Assembly (NCBI RefSeq): GCF_900104525.1 | Contig: NZ_LT629711.1 | Coordinates: forward strand, 1,488,001-1,552,000 | Direction: 5' to 3' | DNA: 64,000 nt | Source: Pedococcus dokdonensis | GTDB taxonomy: Bacteria > Actinomycetota > Actinomycetes > Actinomycetales > Dermatophilaceae | In this document: in pieces, positions 30,526 through 39,651 of the stretch | How positions within the stretch are numbered: position 1 is the stretch's first letter | How the letters are laid out: each line of letters starts with the position of its first letter | Position numbers and translations under genes: made by a program | Notes under the pieces: generated by a model | The model's input: only the letters and a program-made list of their open reading frames with translations | What the model was told of the DNA's origin: nothing | Databases searched by the model: none

Positions 30526-31557
30526 TCATTGCGCGAGGATCCGGGAGACGTAGGTCGCCACGGCCCGCACCGACGCCATCGTCGTGGGGTAGTCCATGCG
30601 GGTCGGGCCGAGCACGCCCAGACCGGCGACGAGCTCGGAGCCGGAGCCGTACTCGGTCGAGACGACCGAGGTCGACTGGAGCCCGGCGTAGGGGTTCTCG
30701 TGCCCGATCCGCACCGAGACGGCGTCGCTGGTCTCGCGGGCGGTGCCGAGCAGCTTGAGCAGCACCACGTGCTCCTCGAGCGCCTCGAGCACGGGCCCGA
30801 TGGTGAGTGGGAAGTCGGTGCCGACGCGCGCCAGGTTGGAGGTGCCCGCGAGCACCACGCGCTCCTCACGTTCCTCGACCAGCGCGTCGTCGAGCGACTG
30901 GACGACCGAGCGGACCAGGTCACGGTCGGCGGGGTCGAACTCGTCGGCGAGGCTCGCCAGGGACGCTGCGGCGTCGACGAGCCGCTGGCCGTCGGCGCGG
31001 GCGTTGACCTTGGCCCGGACGAGTCCGAGCGTCGCCTCGCCGTCGGCGCTGGACAGGTCGTGGGCGGTCTCGATGACCCGCTGCTCGACCCGGCCGGTGT
31101 TGACGATCAGCACCACCATCAGCCGGCTCGGGCCCATCGGCACGAACTCGATGTGACGCACCGTCGAGCGGGTCAGGGAGGGGTACTGCATCACCGCGAC
31201 CTGCCGGGTCAGTGAGGCGAGCAGCCGCACGGTGCGGTCGACGACGTCGTCGAGGTCGACGGCGCCCTCGAGGAACTGGGCGATGGCAGCCCGCTCCGCG
31301 GGAGTCATCGGTTTGACCGAGCTGAGCCGGTCGACGAAGAGCCGGTACCCGGCGTCGGTCGGCACCCGACCCGCGCTGGTGTGAGGGGCGGCGATCAGCC
31401 CCTCCTCCTCCAGGGCGGCCATGTCGTTGCGCACGGTGGCAGCCGAGACCCCGAGCTGGTGGCGGTCGAGCAACGACTTGGAGCCGACCGGCTCGGAGGT
31501 CTGGACGTAGTCCTGCACGATCGCACGCAGCACCGCGAGGCGACGTTCCTCGCTCAT
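30526..31557 (-). CDS. hrcA: Heat-inducible transcription repressor HrcA
   Basis: A 343-residue repressor. The winged helix at the N-terminus ([39 protein letters not shown]) is followed by the GAF-like dimerisation domain. The ATG at 31557 ([11 protein letters not shown]) is chosen over the frame to 31605, which would start inside the operator. GGAGG sits shortly before it. A CIRCE element lies 42 bases upstream, so HrcA represses its own operon (hrcA-dnaJ-rsmE). It is a standard single-copy heat-shock repressor whose folding depends on GroE. Confidence 0.95.
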   Translation of the reverse strand: MSEERRLAVLRAIVQDYVQTSEPVGSKSLLDRHQLGVSAATVRNDMAALEEEGLIAAPHTSAGRVPTDAGYRLFVDRLSSVKPMTPAERAAIAQFLEGAVDLDDVVDRTVRLLASLTRQVAVMQYPSLTRSTVRHIEFVPMGPSRLMVVLIVNTGRVEQRVIETAHDLSSADGEATLGLVRAKVNARADGQRLVDAAASLASLADEFDPADRDLVRSVVQSLDDALVEEREERVVLAGTSNLARVGTDFPLTIGPVLEALEEHVVLLKLLGTARETSDAVSVRIGHENPYAGLQSTSVVSTEYGSGSELVAGLGVLGPTRMDYPTTMASVRAVATYVSRILAQ

Positions 31558-31598
31558 TACACACCTCCGATCACGGTGGTTCAGATCAGTTTCAGCGG

Positions 31599-31625
31599 TT
31601 GGCACTCAGGCCCAGCGAGTGCCAA
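31599..31625. promoter_or_regulatory. CIRCE operator
   Basis: TTGGCACTC, nine bases (31608-31616), GAGTGCCAA. It is a perfect inverted repeat matching the CIRCE consensus TTAGCACTC-N9-GAGTGCTAA at 8 of 9 positions per arm, upstream of hrcA. Confidence 0.95.
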
Positions 31626-31694
31626 GTCTACGTGGTTTCCGGGTGGGGGCCAGCACGGGCGGCGCGCCCGCGTCACGATGGCGCGTCCGCGGCA

Positions 31695-31700
31695 TACCCT
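31695..31700 (+). promoter_or_regulatory. -10 hexamer of the DUF3097 gene, leaderless
   Basis: TACCCT followed by six bases and GTG 31707. Its first bases belong to a CGGCATAC octamer. Confidence 0.55.
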
Positions 31701-31706
31701 GCGTCG

Positions 31707-32591
31707 GTGTCCGACCGCTATGGCTCCGATGTCCTGTCCGGCGACTGGAAGGTGCCCCCACGAGGGCGGTCCCGGGAGGTCGAGGCCGAGAACGGCCTGG
31801 TCGTCGAGGACGTCGAGACCGGCTGGTGCGGCGCGGTCGTGCGCGTCGAGAAGGCCGGGGGCATGCGCGTCGTGCACCTCGAGGACCGTCGCGGTCGCAC
31901 GAAGGGCTTCCCGATGGGACCCGGCTTCCTGCTCGACGGGGCGCCCGTCGTCCTGACACCGCCCACTGCCGCCGCCCGCGCCCAGCTGGCCGAGGCCCGC
32001 GTCGCCGCCTCCCGCACGGCCTCCGGGTCGAGGGCGGTCGAGGGCACCCGCGCGCGGGTCGCCAGCGGGTCGCGGATCTTCGTCGAGGGCCGCCACGACG
32101 CCGAGCTGGTCGAGAAGGTCTGGGGCGCGGACCTGCGGGTCGAGGGGGTGGTCGTGGAGCTGCTCGACGGCGTCGACGACCTGGTCGGCGCGATCGAGCA
32201 GTTCCAGCCGGGTCCCGGCCGCCGGATGGGCGTGCTCGTCGACCACCTGCTGCCGGGCACGAAGGAGGACCGCGTCGTCGAGCAGGCTGGGAGGGGTCCG
32301 TATGCCGCCCACGTGCGCGTGCTGGGTCACCCGTACGTCGACGTGTGGCAGGGCGTGCGACCCGAACGGCTCGGGCTCACCGCGTGGCCCGTCATCCCGC
32401 GCGGCCAGTCGTGGAAGGACGGCATCTGCGAGCACCTCGGCTGGCCGCACGACAGCCAGGCCGACATCGCCCGTGCCTGGAAGCAGATCCTCGGCACGGT
32501 CCGCACCTACGCCGACCTCGAGCCGACCCTGCTGGCCAGTGTCGAGGAGCTGATCGACTTCGTGACCGAACCGGGTCAGGGTCGGCCCTGA
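31707..32591 (+). CDS. DUF3097 protein
   Basis: A 294-residue member of the actinobacterial DUF3097 family. It begins SDRYGSDVLSGDWKVP and carries the conserved SRIFVEGRHDAELVEKVWG near residue 115. The Glu there, followed by GVLVDHLLPG, gives the pattern of a TOPRIM-like fold (Glu, then an acidic strand end), so it may bind nucleic acid; that is inference. The function is unknown. The GTG start is fixed by TACCCT six bases upstream. It is divergent from hrcA, with the CIRCE between, but too far from its own promoter for obvious control. Confidence 0.88.
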   Translation: MSDRYGSDVLSGDWKVPPRGRSREVEAENGLVVEDVETGWCGAVVRVEKAGGMRVVHLEDRRGRTKGFPMGPGFLLDGAPVVLTPPTAAARAQLAEARVAASRTASGSRAVEGTRARVASGSRIFVEGRHDAELVEKVWGADLRVEGVVVELLDGVDDLVGAIEQFQPGPGRRMGVLVDHLLPGTKEDRVVEQAGRGPYAAHVRVLGHPYVDVWQGVRPERLGLTAWPVIPRGQSWKDGICEHLGWPHDSQADIARAWKQILGTVRTYADLEPTLLASVEELIDFVTEPGQGRP

Positions 32592-32683
32592 CGCTCCCCT
32601 GAACGCACCCCGAAAGCAGGACCACTTCGGCCCGCGATGCGTTTCACTGGTCACAGACCACTGCAGGACCAACGGAGAGAGCC

Positions 32684-33106
32684 ATGACCGAGCAACCGCA
32701 ACAGCCCCAGCCGGAGCAGCCGCAGCAGCCCCAGCCGCAGCCCGCCTACGCCCCCGGCCCGCAGCCGATGTCGCAGCAGGACGAGAAGACCTGGGCGACG
32801 CTCGTCCACCTCGCACCGTTCGTGGCCGCGATCATCGGCATCCCGTTCCTCGGGCCACTGATCGTGTTCCTGCTCTTCAAGGACCGCGGGCCGTTCGTGC
32901 GGTTCCACGCGGCGCAGGCGCTGAACTTCCAGATCATCACCACGATCGCGTTCTGGGTGTTCGGGGCCCTGTCGTTCGTGCTGATCGGGATCCCGTTCCT
33001 CATCGCGACCGCCATCGCCTGGGTGGTCCTGTCGATCGTGGCGGCGATCAAGGCCAACAACGGTGAGTGGTACCGCTACCCGCTGACGCCCGAACTCGTG
33101 AAGTAG
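32684..33106 (+). CDS. DUF4870 membrane protein
   Basis: A 140-residue protein. A Pro/Gln-rich N-terminal tail (residues 1-30, repeats of QPQ/EQPQQP) precedes a DUF4870 (Tic20-like) domain with three hydrophobic segments. Conserved KTWATLVHLAPFVAA, LLFKDRGPFVRFHAAQALNFQ and the C-terminal YRYPL are seen. The function of this family is not established. GGAGAG upstream of the ATG is a good ribosome binding site. A clear hairpin terminator follows 39 bp after the stop. Confidence 0.9.
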   Translation: MTEQPQQPQPEQPQQPQPQPAYAPGPQPMSQQDEKTWATLVHLAPFVAAIIGIPFLGPLIVFLLFKDRGPFVRFHAAQALNFQIITTIAFWVFGALSFVLIGIPFLIATAIAWVVLSIVAAIKANNGEWYRYPLTPELVK

Positions 33107-33144
33107 CCCACGGGTGGAGTAGCAGCCCGCTCGCTCGCGACCCA

Positions 33145-33184
33145 CCCGCAGGAGAGGCGGCCATCGAGCCTCCTCTCCTGCGGG
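33145..33184 (+). terminator. Terminator hairpin after the DUF4870 gene
   Basis: Perfect 13-bp arms 33145-33157 and 33172-33184 with a 14-base loop, followed by a short T-containing stretch (GGTCTTTG). The gap 33107-33410 otherwise holds only a second hairpin (33255-33301) and no credible ORF. Confidence 0.8.
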
Positions 33185-33254
33185 CTCGGTCTTTGCGTCG
33201 GACTCGCCGGCAGTCTGCGACTCACTCGGCCTGAAGCGGCTGGCCCCATGACGA

Positions 33255-33301
33255 GACGCGCCAGGCAAGGTTCACTCCAACTCGACCTTGCCTGGCGCGT
33301 C
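33255..33301. terminator. Second hairpin before hemW 3' end
   Basis: Perfect 17-bp arms 33255-33271 and 33285-33301 with a 13-base loop. It lies 110 bp beyond the hemW stop (minus strand), so it could terminate hemW, or it could belong to an unannotated small RNA between the two hairpins. Confidence 0.55.
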
Positions 33302-33410
33302 AACGTTGGCCATCTCCCGGTTCGCGAGAACCTGATCGAGGACGTCTGGTCCTTCAGCGCACCCAGGGTGTTGTCTCGGCTGCAGACCACCCGAAGCCCC
33401 TGGCACGCAG

Positions 33411-34637
33411 CTAGCGCAGGCCGAGGAGCCGTCGCACGACGGTGTCCGTGAGCAGCCGGCCCTGCCTCGTCAGCACCACCCGCTGACGGCGCAGGGCCGC
33501 TGGCGCGTCCACGAGGCCGTCGGCGATCAGACCGGCCACCGCGACCCGGCCCTCGTCCCGCAGGTCGTCGATCGGCAGGCCGTCGACGAGCCGCACGGCC
33601 AGCAGGACGCGCTCGTCGTAGCGCTGCTCGTCAGTGAGCGTCTCGCGGCCATGAGCTGGGCTGAGCCCGTCGCGCACCCGGGACGCGTAGGCGTTGGGGT
33701 GCTTCACGTTCCACCAGCGCACCCCGCCGACGTGGCTGTGCGCCCCGGGCCCGATGCCCCACCAGTTGCCGTCGGCCCAGTAGCCCTCGTTGTGGCGGCA
33801 GCGGGCGTCCGCGCGCAGCGCCCAGTTGCTCACCTCGTACCAGCCGTAACCGGCGGCGGTGAGGTGCTCGTCGGCGATCTCGTACTTGGCCGCCTCGTCG
33901 TCGTCCTCAGGGGCCGGGACGTCGCCACGACGCACCTGAGCCGCGAGCTTGGTGCCCTCCTCGACGACCAGCGCGTAGGCCGAGACGTGGTCGGGGGCCA
34001 GCGCCGTCGCCGCGGCCAAGCTGGTGCGCCAGTCGTCGAGCGACTCACCGGGGGTGCCGTAGATGAGGTCGAGGCTGACCTGCAGCCCGGCCGCCCGCGC
34101 AGCGTGGACGGCGCGCTCGACGTTGGCCGGGTCGTGGGTGCGTTCGAGGGTGCGCAGCACGTGCGGGACCGCCGACTGCATGCCGAGCGAGACCCGGGTG
34201 AAGCCCGCCTCGGCGAGCAGGTCCAGCCCTTCACGGGTCACCGAGTCGGGGTTGGCCTCGGTGGTCACCTCGGCGCCGGGCACCAGACCGAAGCGCTCTC
34301 GTATGCCGTGCAGCATCCGCGCGAGGTCGCCCGCGGCGAGCATGGTGGGGGTGCCGCCGCCGACGAAGACGGTGTCCACCGCCGGACCCGACCCGAGGAC
34401 CGTGCGGGCCAGGTCGAGCTCGCGCAGCGCCGCGTCGGCGAAGGTCGCCACACTGGCGCCGTCGACCCCCAGCTCGGTGAGCGTGTAGGTGTTGAAGTCG
34501 CAGTAGCCGCACCGGACCGAGCAGAACGGCACGTGCAGGTAGAGGCCGAACGGGCGGTGGGACAGGGTCGCGAGCGACAGCTCGGGCAGCCGACCGTCGG
34601 ACGGCGCGGGGTCGCCGTCGGGCAGGGCGCTGGGCAT
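33411..34637 (-). CDS. hemW: Radical SAM heme chaperone HemW
   Basis: A 408-residue radical SAM protein. The cluster motif CSVRCGYCDFNTY (Cx3Cx2C, near residue 38) is followed by GGGTPTML and the TTEANPDS block. The C-terminal HemN-like domain has RHNEGYWADGNWWGIGPGAHS. The extra Cys-x-Phe after the motif is typical of HemW/HemN relatives. HemW binds heme rather than acting as oxygen-independent coproporphyrinogen oxidase. ATG 34637 has GAGG nine bases ahead; a longer frame to 34790 crosses a hairpin. It lies between lepA and hrcA in the standard order. Confidence 0.93.
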   Translation of the reverse strand: MPSALPDGDPAPSDGRLPELSLATLSHRPFGLYLHVPFCSVRCGYCDFNTYTLTELGVDGASVATFADAALRELDLARTVLGSGPAVDTVFVGGGTPTMLAAGDLARMLHGIRERFGLVPGAEVTTEANPDSVTREGLDLLAEAGFTRVSLGMQSAVPHVLRTLERTHDPANVERAVHAARAAGLQVSLDLIYGTPGESLDDWRTSLAAATALAPDHVSAYALVVEEGTKLAAQVRRGDVPAPEDDDEAAKYEIADEHLTAAGYGWYEVSNWALRADARCRHNEGYWADGNWWGIGPGAHSHVGGVRWWNVKHPNAYASRVRDGLSPAHGRETLTDEQRYDERVLLAVRLVDGLPIDDLRDEGRVAVAGLIADGLVDAPAALRRQRVVLTRQGRLLTDTVVRRLLGLR

Positions 34638-34675
34638 GCCACCATCCTCGCAGGCCCTCCACCGACCCCCTGACA

Positions 34676-34698
34676 CGGCGTGTCTCGACGACACGCCG
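34676..34698. other. Small hairpin in the hemW 5' region
   Basis: Nine-bp arms CGGCGTGTC (34676-34684) and GACACGCCG (34690-34698), loop five bases, about 40 bp ahead of the hemW ATG. It could be a 5'-UTR structure of hemW. Confidence 0.45.
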
Positions 34699-34834
34699 GA
34701 ATGGGACGGAAGTGACCGGGAATTTCGCGGGAATCTCAACGAAACCCCTTGTGGCCCAGAGGTTCCTCGATTAGAAATACGCCTACGCAATCGCTTCGGC
34801 GAGAGCGTCGATCAGGACCTCGGTCTTGATCGTC

Positions 34835-34869
34835 GAGGGCCTCGGAAACTCATACTTTCCGAGGCCCTC
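34835..34869. terminator. Orphan terminator-like hairpin
   Basis: Perfect 14-bp arms 34835-34848 and 34856-34869 with a seven-base AT-containing loop. It sits in the 34638-34924 gap between divergent hemW and the phosphatase gene, where neither flanking gene needs a terminator. It suggests a short transcript in the AT-rich stretch 34700-34835, or an attenuator. Confidence 0.6.
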
Positions 34870-34912
34870 ACCTATTCCCGCGTCCCCTTCGCGTCCCACG
34901 CGGTCCCCCACG

Positions 34913-34918
34913 TAGGGT
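34913..34918 (+). promoter_or_regulatory. -10 hexamer of the phosphatase gene, leaderless
   Basis: TAGGGT, six bases before the second GTG (34925). Confidence 0.55.
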
Positions 34919-34924
34919 CGGGTG

Positions 34925-35716
34925 GTGACCACTCCCCACTGGATCGAGCTCGACGGCGTCGTCAACATGCGGGACGTCGGCGGACTGCCGACCACTGACG
35001 GCGGCACGGTCGCGACCGGTCGGCTGCTGCGCTCGGACAACCTCCAGGACCTCAGCGCGGCCGACATCGAAGCGCTGGAGCGGCTGGGCGTCACCGACGT
35101 CGTCGACCTGCGCAGCAACGTCGAGCTCACCCTCGAAGGGCCGGGGCCTCTGCACGAGCGGGCGCTCACGCACCACCACCACTCGCTGTTCCGCGACGAC
35201 GTCCGAGAGGTGTCTGCCGAGGACGCCCTGGTGCTGCCCTGGTCGAAGCAGGACCAGGCGGAGGCGGACGCCCAGCCGCGGCTCGACGACGACTACTGGG
35301 CCAGCCACTACCTCGGCTACCTCGCGCACCGCCCCGACTCGGTGAGTGCCGCGCTGCAGGTGGTCGCACGCAGCGAGGGCGCGACGATCGTGCACTGTGC
35401 CGCCGGCAAGGACCGCACCGGCACGGTCGTCGGCCTGGCCCTGGCTGTCGCGGGGGTGTCCGACGACGACGTCGTCGCCGACTACGTGGCCACCGGTGAG
35501 CGGATCGAGCGGATCGTCGCCCGGTTGATGACTCGGCCCGCCTACGGCGAGGTGCTCAAGGACCAGCCGCTCGACCACCACCAGCCGCGACCGGAGACCA
35601 TGCGCCGCATCCTCGAGGTGCTGGCCGAACGCCACGGCGGCGCCGCTGGCTGGCTGGTCGAGCAGGGCTGGACCGACGCCGAGGTCGACGCGCTGCGAGC
35701 GAGCCTGCGCGCCTGA
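34925..35716 (+). CDS. Tyrosine-protein phosphatase
   Basis: A 263-residue phosphatase of the MptpB/Y_phosphatase3 type. The substrate loop NMRDVGGLPTTDGG and RSDNLQDLS sit at the N-terminus. The catalytic HCAAGKDRTG loop (Cys near 158) has the lysine next to the arginine typical of this lipid- and phosphotyrosine-active family. No signal peptide is visible. Two consecutive GTG codons (34922, 34925) can start it; 34925 suits a leaderless transcript from TAGGGT at 34913-34918. It is a single gene, divergent from hemW. Confidence 0.9.
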   Translation: MTTPHWIELDGVVNMRDVGGLPTTDGGTVATGRLLRSDNLQDLSAADIEALERLGVTDVVDLRSNVELTLEGPGPLHERALTHHHHSLFRDDVREVSAEDALVLPWSKQDQAEADAQPRLDDDYWASHYLGYLAHRPDSVSAALQVVARSEGATIVHCAAGKDRTGTVVGLALAVAGVSDDDVVADYVATGERIERIVARLMTRPAYGEVLKDQPLDHHQPRPETMRRILEVLAERHGGAAGWLVEQGWTDAEVDALRASLRA

Positions 35717-35758
35717 GCCGGGCACCCGGCATACCCGCTCCGGGTTGGCCGCGCGCGG

Positions 35759-36229
35759 TCAGCGGGCGGGCTTGTCGGTCACCCAGAGACGGATGGTGCC
35801 CTCGACGACCGCGGTGCCGTCGGCCCGCAGGCCCTTGACCCGGACCGGGATCTCCACGTCCCCGGTCCGCTCCCACTCGGCGGGGTCGGTCTCCGCGACG
35901 CAGGTGATGTCACTGGTCGCCTTCGCGGTGTAGTCGACCGCCATCCCCTTCGGGATCCAGCGGCGGGTGCTGGGGATGGACGCCTCGGCGAGCGCACCCA
36001 TCGCTGCTTCGAGCCCGTTGCAGATCGCGATGACGTGCACCGTGCCGAGGTGGTTCTGCACCCGGCGACGCTTCTTGACCGTCAGGACTGCGCGGTTCGG
36101 ACCCAGCTCGACGAAGCGTGGCCGCGCGCTGCGGAAGTACGGTGCCGCCTGCTCGAACACGAGCGAGAACACCCGCCGCCCCTGGGGGTATGCCGCGAGG
36201 CGTCGGTACAGCGCGTAAGTGTCAGGCAT
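35759..36229 (-). CDS. DUF4442 hotdog-fold protein
   Basis: A 156-residue protein of the DUF4442 type in the hotdog thioesterase superfamily. Conserved features are VQNHLGTVHVIAICNGLEAAMGAL-like helix packing (read in parts) and the IPKGMAVDYTAKATSDI strand. It probably acts on acyl-CoA or a related thioester; the substrate is unknown. TAATGT (36237-36242, minus strand) lies seven bases before the ATG, suggesting its own leaderless promoter. It sits between lepA, 30 bp downstream of lepA's far end in map order, and the phosphatase gene, which converges on it. Confidence 0.85.
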   Translation of the reverse strand: MPDTYALYRRLAAYPQGRRVFSLVFEQAAPYFRSARPRFVELGPNRAVLTVKKRRRVQNHLGTVHVIAICNGLEAAMGALAEASIPSTRRWIPKGMAVDYTAKATSDITCVAETDPAEWERTGDVEIPVRVKGLRADGTAVVEGTIRLWVTDKPAR

Positions 36230-36273
36230 GCGCCCGACATTACCCGCCGGTAACCCCGCGCGGCCGGACGGCG

Positions 36274-38142
36274 CTACTTCTTGGCGGGGGCGTCGTTGGA
36301 CAGGGCTGCGATGAAGGCCTCCGGGGGCACCTCGACGCTGCCGATGTTCTTCATCCGCTTCTTGCCGGCCTTCTGCTTCTCGAGCAGCTTGCGCTTGCGG
36401 CTGATGTCACCGCCGTAGCACTTGGCCAGGACGTCCTTGCGGATCGCCCGGATGTTCTCGCGGGCGATGATCCGCGAGCCGATGGCGGCCTGGATGGGCA
36501 CCTCGAACTGCTGGCGCGGGATCAGGTCCTTGAGCTTGCCGGCCATCATCACGCCGTAGGCGTAGGCCTTGTCCTTGTGGACGACCGCGCTGAAGGCGTC
36601 GACCGTCTCCCCCTGCAGCATGATGTCGACCTTGACGAGGTCGGCCTCCTGGTCGCCGTCGGGCTCGTAGTCGAGTGAGGCATAGCCACGGGTGCGCGAC
36701 TTGAGCTGGTCGAAGAAGTCGAAGACGATCTCGGCCAGCGGCAGCGTGTAGCGCATCTCGACGCGGTCCTCGGAGAGGTAGTCCATGCCGCGCAGCGCGC
36801 CACGCTTCTGCTGGCAGAGCTCCATGATCGCGCCGATGAACTCGCTCGGTGCGAGGACCGTCGCCCGCACGACCGGCTCGGTCACCGAGGTGACCTTCCC
36901 GTAGGGGAACTCGCTCGGGTTGGTGACGACGATCTTCTTGCCGTCGTCCATCGTCACGTCGTAGACGACGTTGGGCAGCGTGGAGATGAGGTCGAGGTCG
37001 AACTCGCGCTCCAGCCGCTCCCGGACGATCTCGAGGTGGAGCATGCCGAGGAACCCGATCCGGAAGCCGAAGCCGAGCGCCGCCGACGTCTCCGGCTCGT
37101 AGACCAGGGCTGCGTCGTTGAGCTTCAGCTTGTCGAGGGCGTCGCGCAGGTCGGGGTAGTCGGAGCCGTCGATCGGGTAGAGCCCCGAGAAGACCATCGG
37201 CTTGGGGTCGCGGTAGCCACCGAGCGCGTCCTTGGCCGGCTTGGCGGCGTTGGTGACGGTGTCGCCGACCCGTGACTGGCGCACGTCCTTCACCCCGGTG
37301 ATGAGGTAGCCGACCTCGCCGACTCCGAGACCCTTGGCCGGGGTGGGCTCCGGTGAGCTGACCCCGATCTCGAGCAGCTCGTGGGTGGCCCGCGTCGACA
37401 TCATCGCGATCTTCTCGCGCGGGTTGAGGTTGCCGTCGATGACGCGCACGTAGGTGACCACGCCGCGGTAGGTGTCGTAGACGGAGTCGAAGATCATCGC
37501 GCGGGCCGGCGCGTCGGGGTCGCCGACCGGCGCCGGGAGCTGGGCCACGATCTGGTCGAGCAGCGGCTCAACCCCCTCACCGGTCTTGCCCGACACCCGG
37601 AGGCAGTCCTCGGGCTCGCAGCCGATCAGCCCGGCGAGCTCCTCGGCGAACTTCTCCGGCTGGGCCGCGGGCAGGTCGATCTTGTTGAGGACGGGGATGA
37701 TCGTGAGGTCGTTCTCCATGGCGAGGTAGAGGTTCGCCAGCGTCTGCGCCTCGATGCCCTGGGCCGCGTCGACGAGCAGCACCGCGCCCTCGCAGGCGGC
37801 CAGTGAGCGGGACACCTCGTAGGTGAAGTCGACGTGACCGGGGGTGTCGATCATGTTGAGCGCGTAGGTCGCTCCGTCGACCTCCCACGGCATGCGGACC
37901 GCCTGGCTCTTGATCGTGATGCCGCGCTCGCGCTCGATGTCCATCCGGTCGAGGTACTGCGCACGCATGGCGCGCTCGTCGACGATGCCGGTGATCTGGA
38001 GCATCCGGTCGGCCAGCGTCGACTTGCCGTGGTCGATGTGGGCGATGATGCAGAAGTTCCGGATCAGGTCCGGCGGCGTTGCGTGCGGCTGCAGCGCGGT
38101 GCGGGCCATCGGGGACACGGGTGCTTCGAACCTCACGGACAT
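36274..38142 (-). CDS. lepA: Elongation factor 4
   Basis: A 622-residue translational GTPase that back-translocates or remodels ribosomes. G1 is [16 protein letters not shown]3 [12 protein letters not shown] and G4 NKIDLPAA. The LepA-specific C-terminal domain has [18 protein letters not shown]. All domains are full length. The start is either ATG 38142 or ATG 38109, since the first 11 residues are not conserved. An S41 peptidase gene lies 43 bp upstream on the same strand and may be co-transcribed. Confidence 0.95.
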   Translation of the reverse strand: MSVRFEAPVSPMARTALQPHATPPDLIRNFCIIAHIDHGKSTLADRMLQITGIVDERAMRAQYLDRMDIERERGITIKSQAVRMPWEVDGATYALNMIDTPGHVDFTYEVSRSLAACEGAVLLVDAAQGIEAQTLANLYLAMENDLTIIPVLNKIDLPAAQPEKFAEELAGLIGCEPEDCLRVSGKTGEGVEPLLDQIVAQLPAPVGDPDAPARAMIFDSVYDTYRGVVTYVRVIDGNLNPREKIAMMSTRATHELLEIGVSSPEPTPAKGLGVGEVGYLITGVKDVRQSRVGDTVTNAAKPAKDALGGYRDPKPMVFSGLYPIDGSDYPDLRDALDKLKLNDAALVYEPETSAALGFGFRIGFLGMLHLEIVRERLEREFDLDLISTLPNVVYDVTMDDGKKIVVTNPSEFPYGKVTSVTEPVVRATVLAPSEFIGAIMELCQQKRGALRGMDYLSEDRVEMRYTLPLAEIVFDFFDQLKSRTRGYASLDYEPDGDQEADLVKVDIMLQGETVDAFSAVVHKDKAYAYGVMMAGKLKDLIPRQQFEVPIQAAIGSRIIARENIRAIRKDVLAKCYGGDISRKRKLLEKQKAGKKRMKNIGSVEVPPEAFIAALSNDAPAKK

Positions 38143-38185
38143 CGGGGACGACGGAACGACCCATCCTCCCATGCGACCGGGAGTG

Positions 38186-39076
38186 TCAGTGACGCAGCAG
38201 GTCGAGAGCGGCGTCGAGGGCGTCGCCCGCCGGCACCACGACGTCGGGCTGGACACCGACGCACTCCCAGTTCCCGCCGGTGGTGAGGCTCACCGACCGG
38301 GCGATCGGGAGGGTCAGCTCGAGCTGGGGGTGGACCACCAGGCCGATCCTTGGGTGCGCACCGCCACGGGTCGGCTGACCCACGATGGTCGCCCGACCCT
38401 GCTCCTGGAGGTCGAAGGCCAGGCCCTCCCCGCCGGAGAAGGTCTCGGGGCCGACGAGCACGACCACTGGCTTGTCCGGCCCGAACCGGCGGCCCGGGAC
38501 CACCGCCGCGGTCCAGAACTGCCGGGTGCCCTCCTCGCGGGACTCGATGTCGCTCAGCCGCACGGGCTCGGACCCGAAGAGGTGGCTGAGGACCAGGACC
38601 ACGCCGTCCGGGCTGCCGCCGCGACAGCCCCGGGCGTCCAAAACCAGCGCGTCAGCGTCGGCGACCAGCGACATCGCGGCCACGATGGAGGCACCGGCCG
38701 TGGTGGGGTGGCCGATGACGGGACCGATCTCCACGAGGGCGATGTTGTCGGCCAGCCGTTCGATGCGACGCATGCCACCGGCCGTCCGGCGGTCGTGGTC
38801 GGCCCAGAACGCCTCGAGGACGGCCTGGTCCTCCTCCCCCGCGGCGCCCTCGTCGTGAAACAGCAGCCGCAGGTGCAGGTCGTCCGCCGCCTCGTGGAGG
38901 TCTGCGGTGACCAGTGCGGCGAGCTCCTCGGGCCCGGCACAGGCGGCATACCGGCCGGACTGCAGGTGGGCCCGCAGCGCGGCGGCGACGCGGACGCCCC
39001 GCTCGGGAAAGACGTAGCGATCCTCGATCGCCCGCGTCGCGGCGGTGACGGTGGTGGAGATCTCCTCGGGGTTCAT
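38186..39076 (-). CDS. S41-family peptidase-like protein
   Basis: A 296-residue protein of the tail-specific-protease (TSPc/IRBP) type. An N-terminal helical domain (1-100) is followed by the S41 core with [17 protein letters not shown] and the serine loop [14 protein letters not shown]. The lysine four residues on in classical CtpA is not obvious, and there is no PDZ domain or signal peptide. It therefore resembles the cytoplasmic IRBP-like S41 group. CACGCT (39083-39088, minus strand) six bases before the ATG and TTGACG 18 bp further back give a leaderless promoter under the palindrome at 39103. Confidence 0.85.
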   Translation of the reverse strand: MNPEEISTTVTAATRAIEDRYVFPERGVRVAAALRAHLQSGRYAACAGPEELAALVTADLHEAADDLHLRLLFHDEGAAGEEDQAVLEAFWADHDRRTAGGMRRIERLADNIALVEIGPVIGHPTTAGASIVAAMSLVADADALVLDARGCRGGSPDGVVLVLSHLFGSEPVRLSDIESREEGTRQFWTAAVVPGRRFGPDKPVVVLVGPETFSGGEGLAFDLQEQGRATIVGQPTRGGAHPRIGLVVHPQLELTLPIARSVSLTTGGNWECVGVQPDVVVPAGDALDAALDLLRH

Positions 39077-39102
39077 GCCACCAGCGTGCGGGCGGTGTTG
39101 AC

Positions 39103-39128
39103 AAAGCGTCAAAAACTCTTGACGCTTT
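39103..39128. promoter_or_regulatory. Operator palindrome between divergent S41 and ArsR genes
   Basis: AAAGCGTCAA (39103-39112), six bases, TTGACGCTTT (39119-39128). The arms are perfect. On the plus strand it lies between -35 TTGACA (39098-39103) and -10 GACGCT (39121-39126) of the regulator. On the minus strand it covers the -35 of the S41 gene. One bound dimer could close both promoters. Confidence 0.8.
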
Positions 39129-39132
39129 CAGG

Positions 39133-39651
39133 ATGGACGCCCGCCCCTCCAGCCCCGACGAGGTGCTCGACACCACCGACCCGCGGCAGCTCAAGGCGCT
39201 CGCGCACCCCCTGCGCAACCGCATCCTCTTCGCGCTCGGACCCGATGGCGCCACCGTGAGCCAGCTGGCCAAGAAGCTCTCGACCAACAAGGGCAACGTC
39301 GCCCACCACCTGGCCGTGCTGGAGGGTGCCGAGCTGGTGCGACGCGGCCCCCGCCGTCAGGTGCGCGGAGGGACCGAGCAGTACTTCGTCCGAGCGGCCC
39401 GCAGGCTCCGGACGCCTGTGGGCAGCCGGTCGGGCCACACCGCCGCCCTCCTGCAGGCGGTGGCCGAGGAGATCGAGGCCTCGCCGGCCGAGACGCTGCT
39501 CAACCTGCGCCGCATCCGCCTGACGCGAGCCCAGGCCGCCGCCCTCTCACGGCACCTCGAGCGTGTCGTCGACGAGCTCCAGGAGGCAGGCCCGCGGGAG
39601 GCCGACCACGGGGTGCTGGTGAGCGTCTTCCAGTCGGGTCAGGCGGGCTGA
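39133..39651 (+). CDS. ArsR-type (HTH_20) regulator
   Basis: A 172-residue winged-helix regulator. Conserved QLKALAHPLRNRILFAL and SQLAKKLSTNKGNVAHHLAV (recognition helix), with the wing at RRQVRGGTEQYFVRAAR. The second half is helical with no metal-binding cysteines. The promoter TTGACA-17-GACGCT ends six bases before the ATG, so the mRNA is leaderless. The palindrome between -35 and -10 predicts autorepression together with the divergent S41 gene. Its last 13 bases overlap the end of the convergent MFS gene. Confidence 0.9.
   Translation: MDARPSSPDEVLDTTDPRQLKALAHPLRNRILFALGPDGATVSQLAKKLSTNKGNVAHHLAVLEGAELVRRGPRRQVRGGTEQYFVRAARRLRTPVGSRSGHTAALLQAVAEEIEASPAETLLNLRRIRLTRAQAAALSRHLERVVDELQEAGPREADHGVLVSVFQSGQAG

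Noticed and set aside
34783..35169. Minus-strand frame ending in KYEFPRPSTIKTEVLIDA, possible pseudogene tail
   Set aside because: The start lies antisense inside the phosphatase gene and the protein-like stretch is just the hairpin and AT-rich gap read through.
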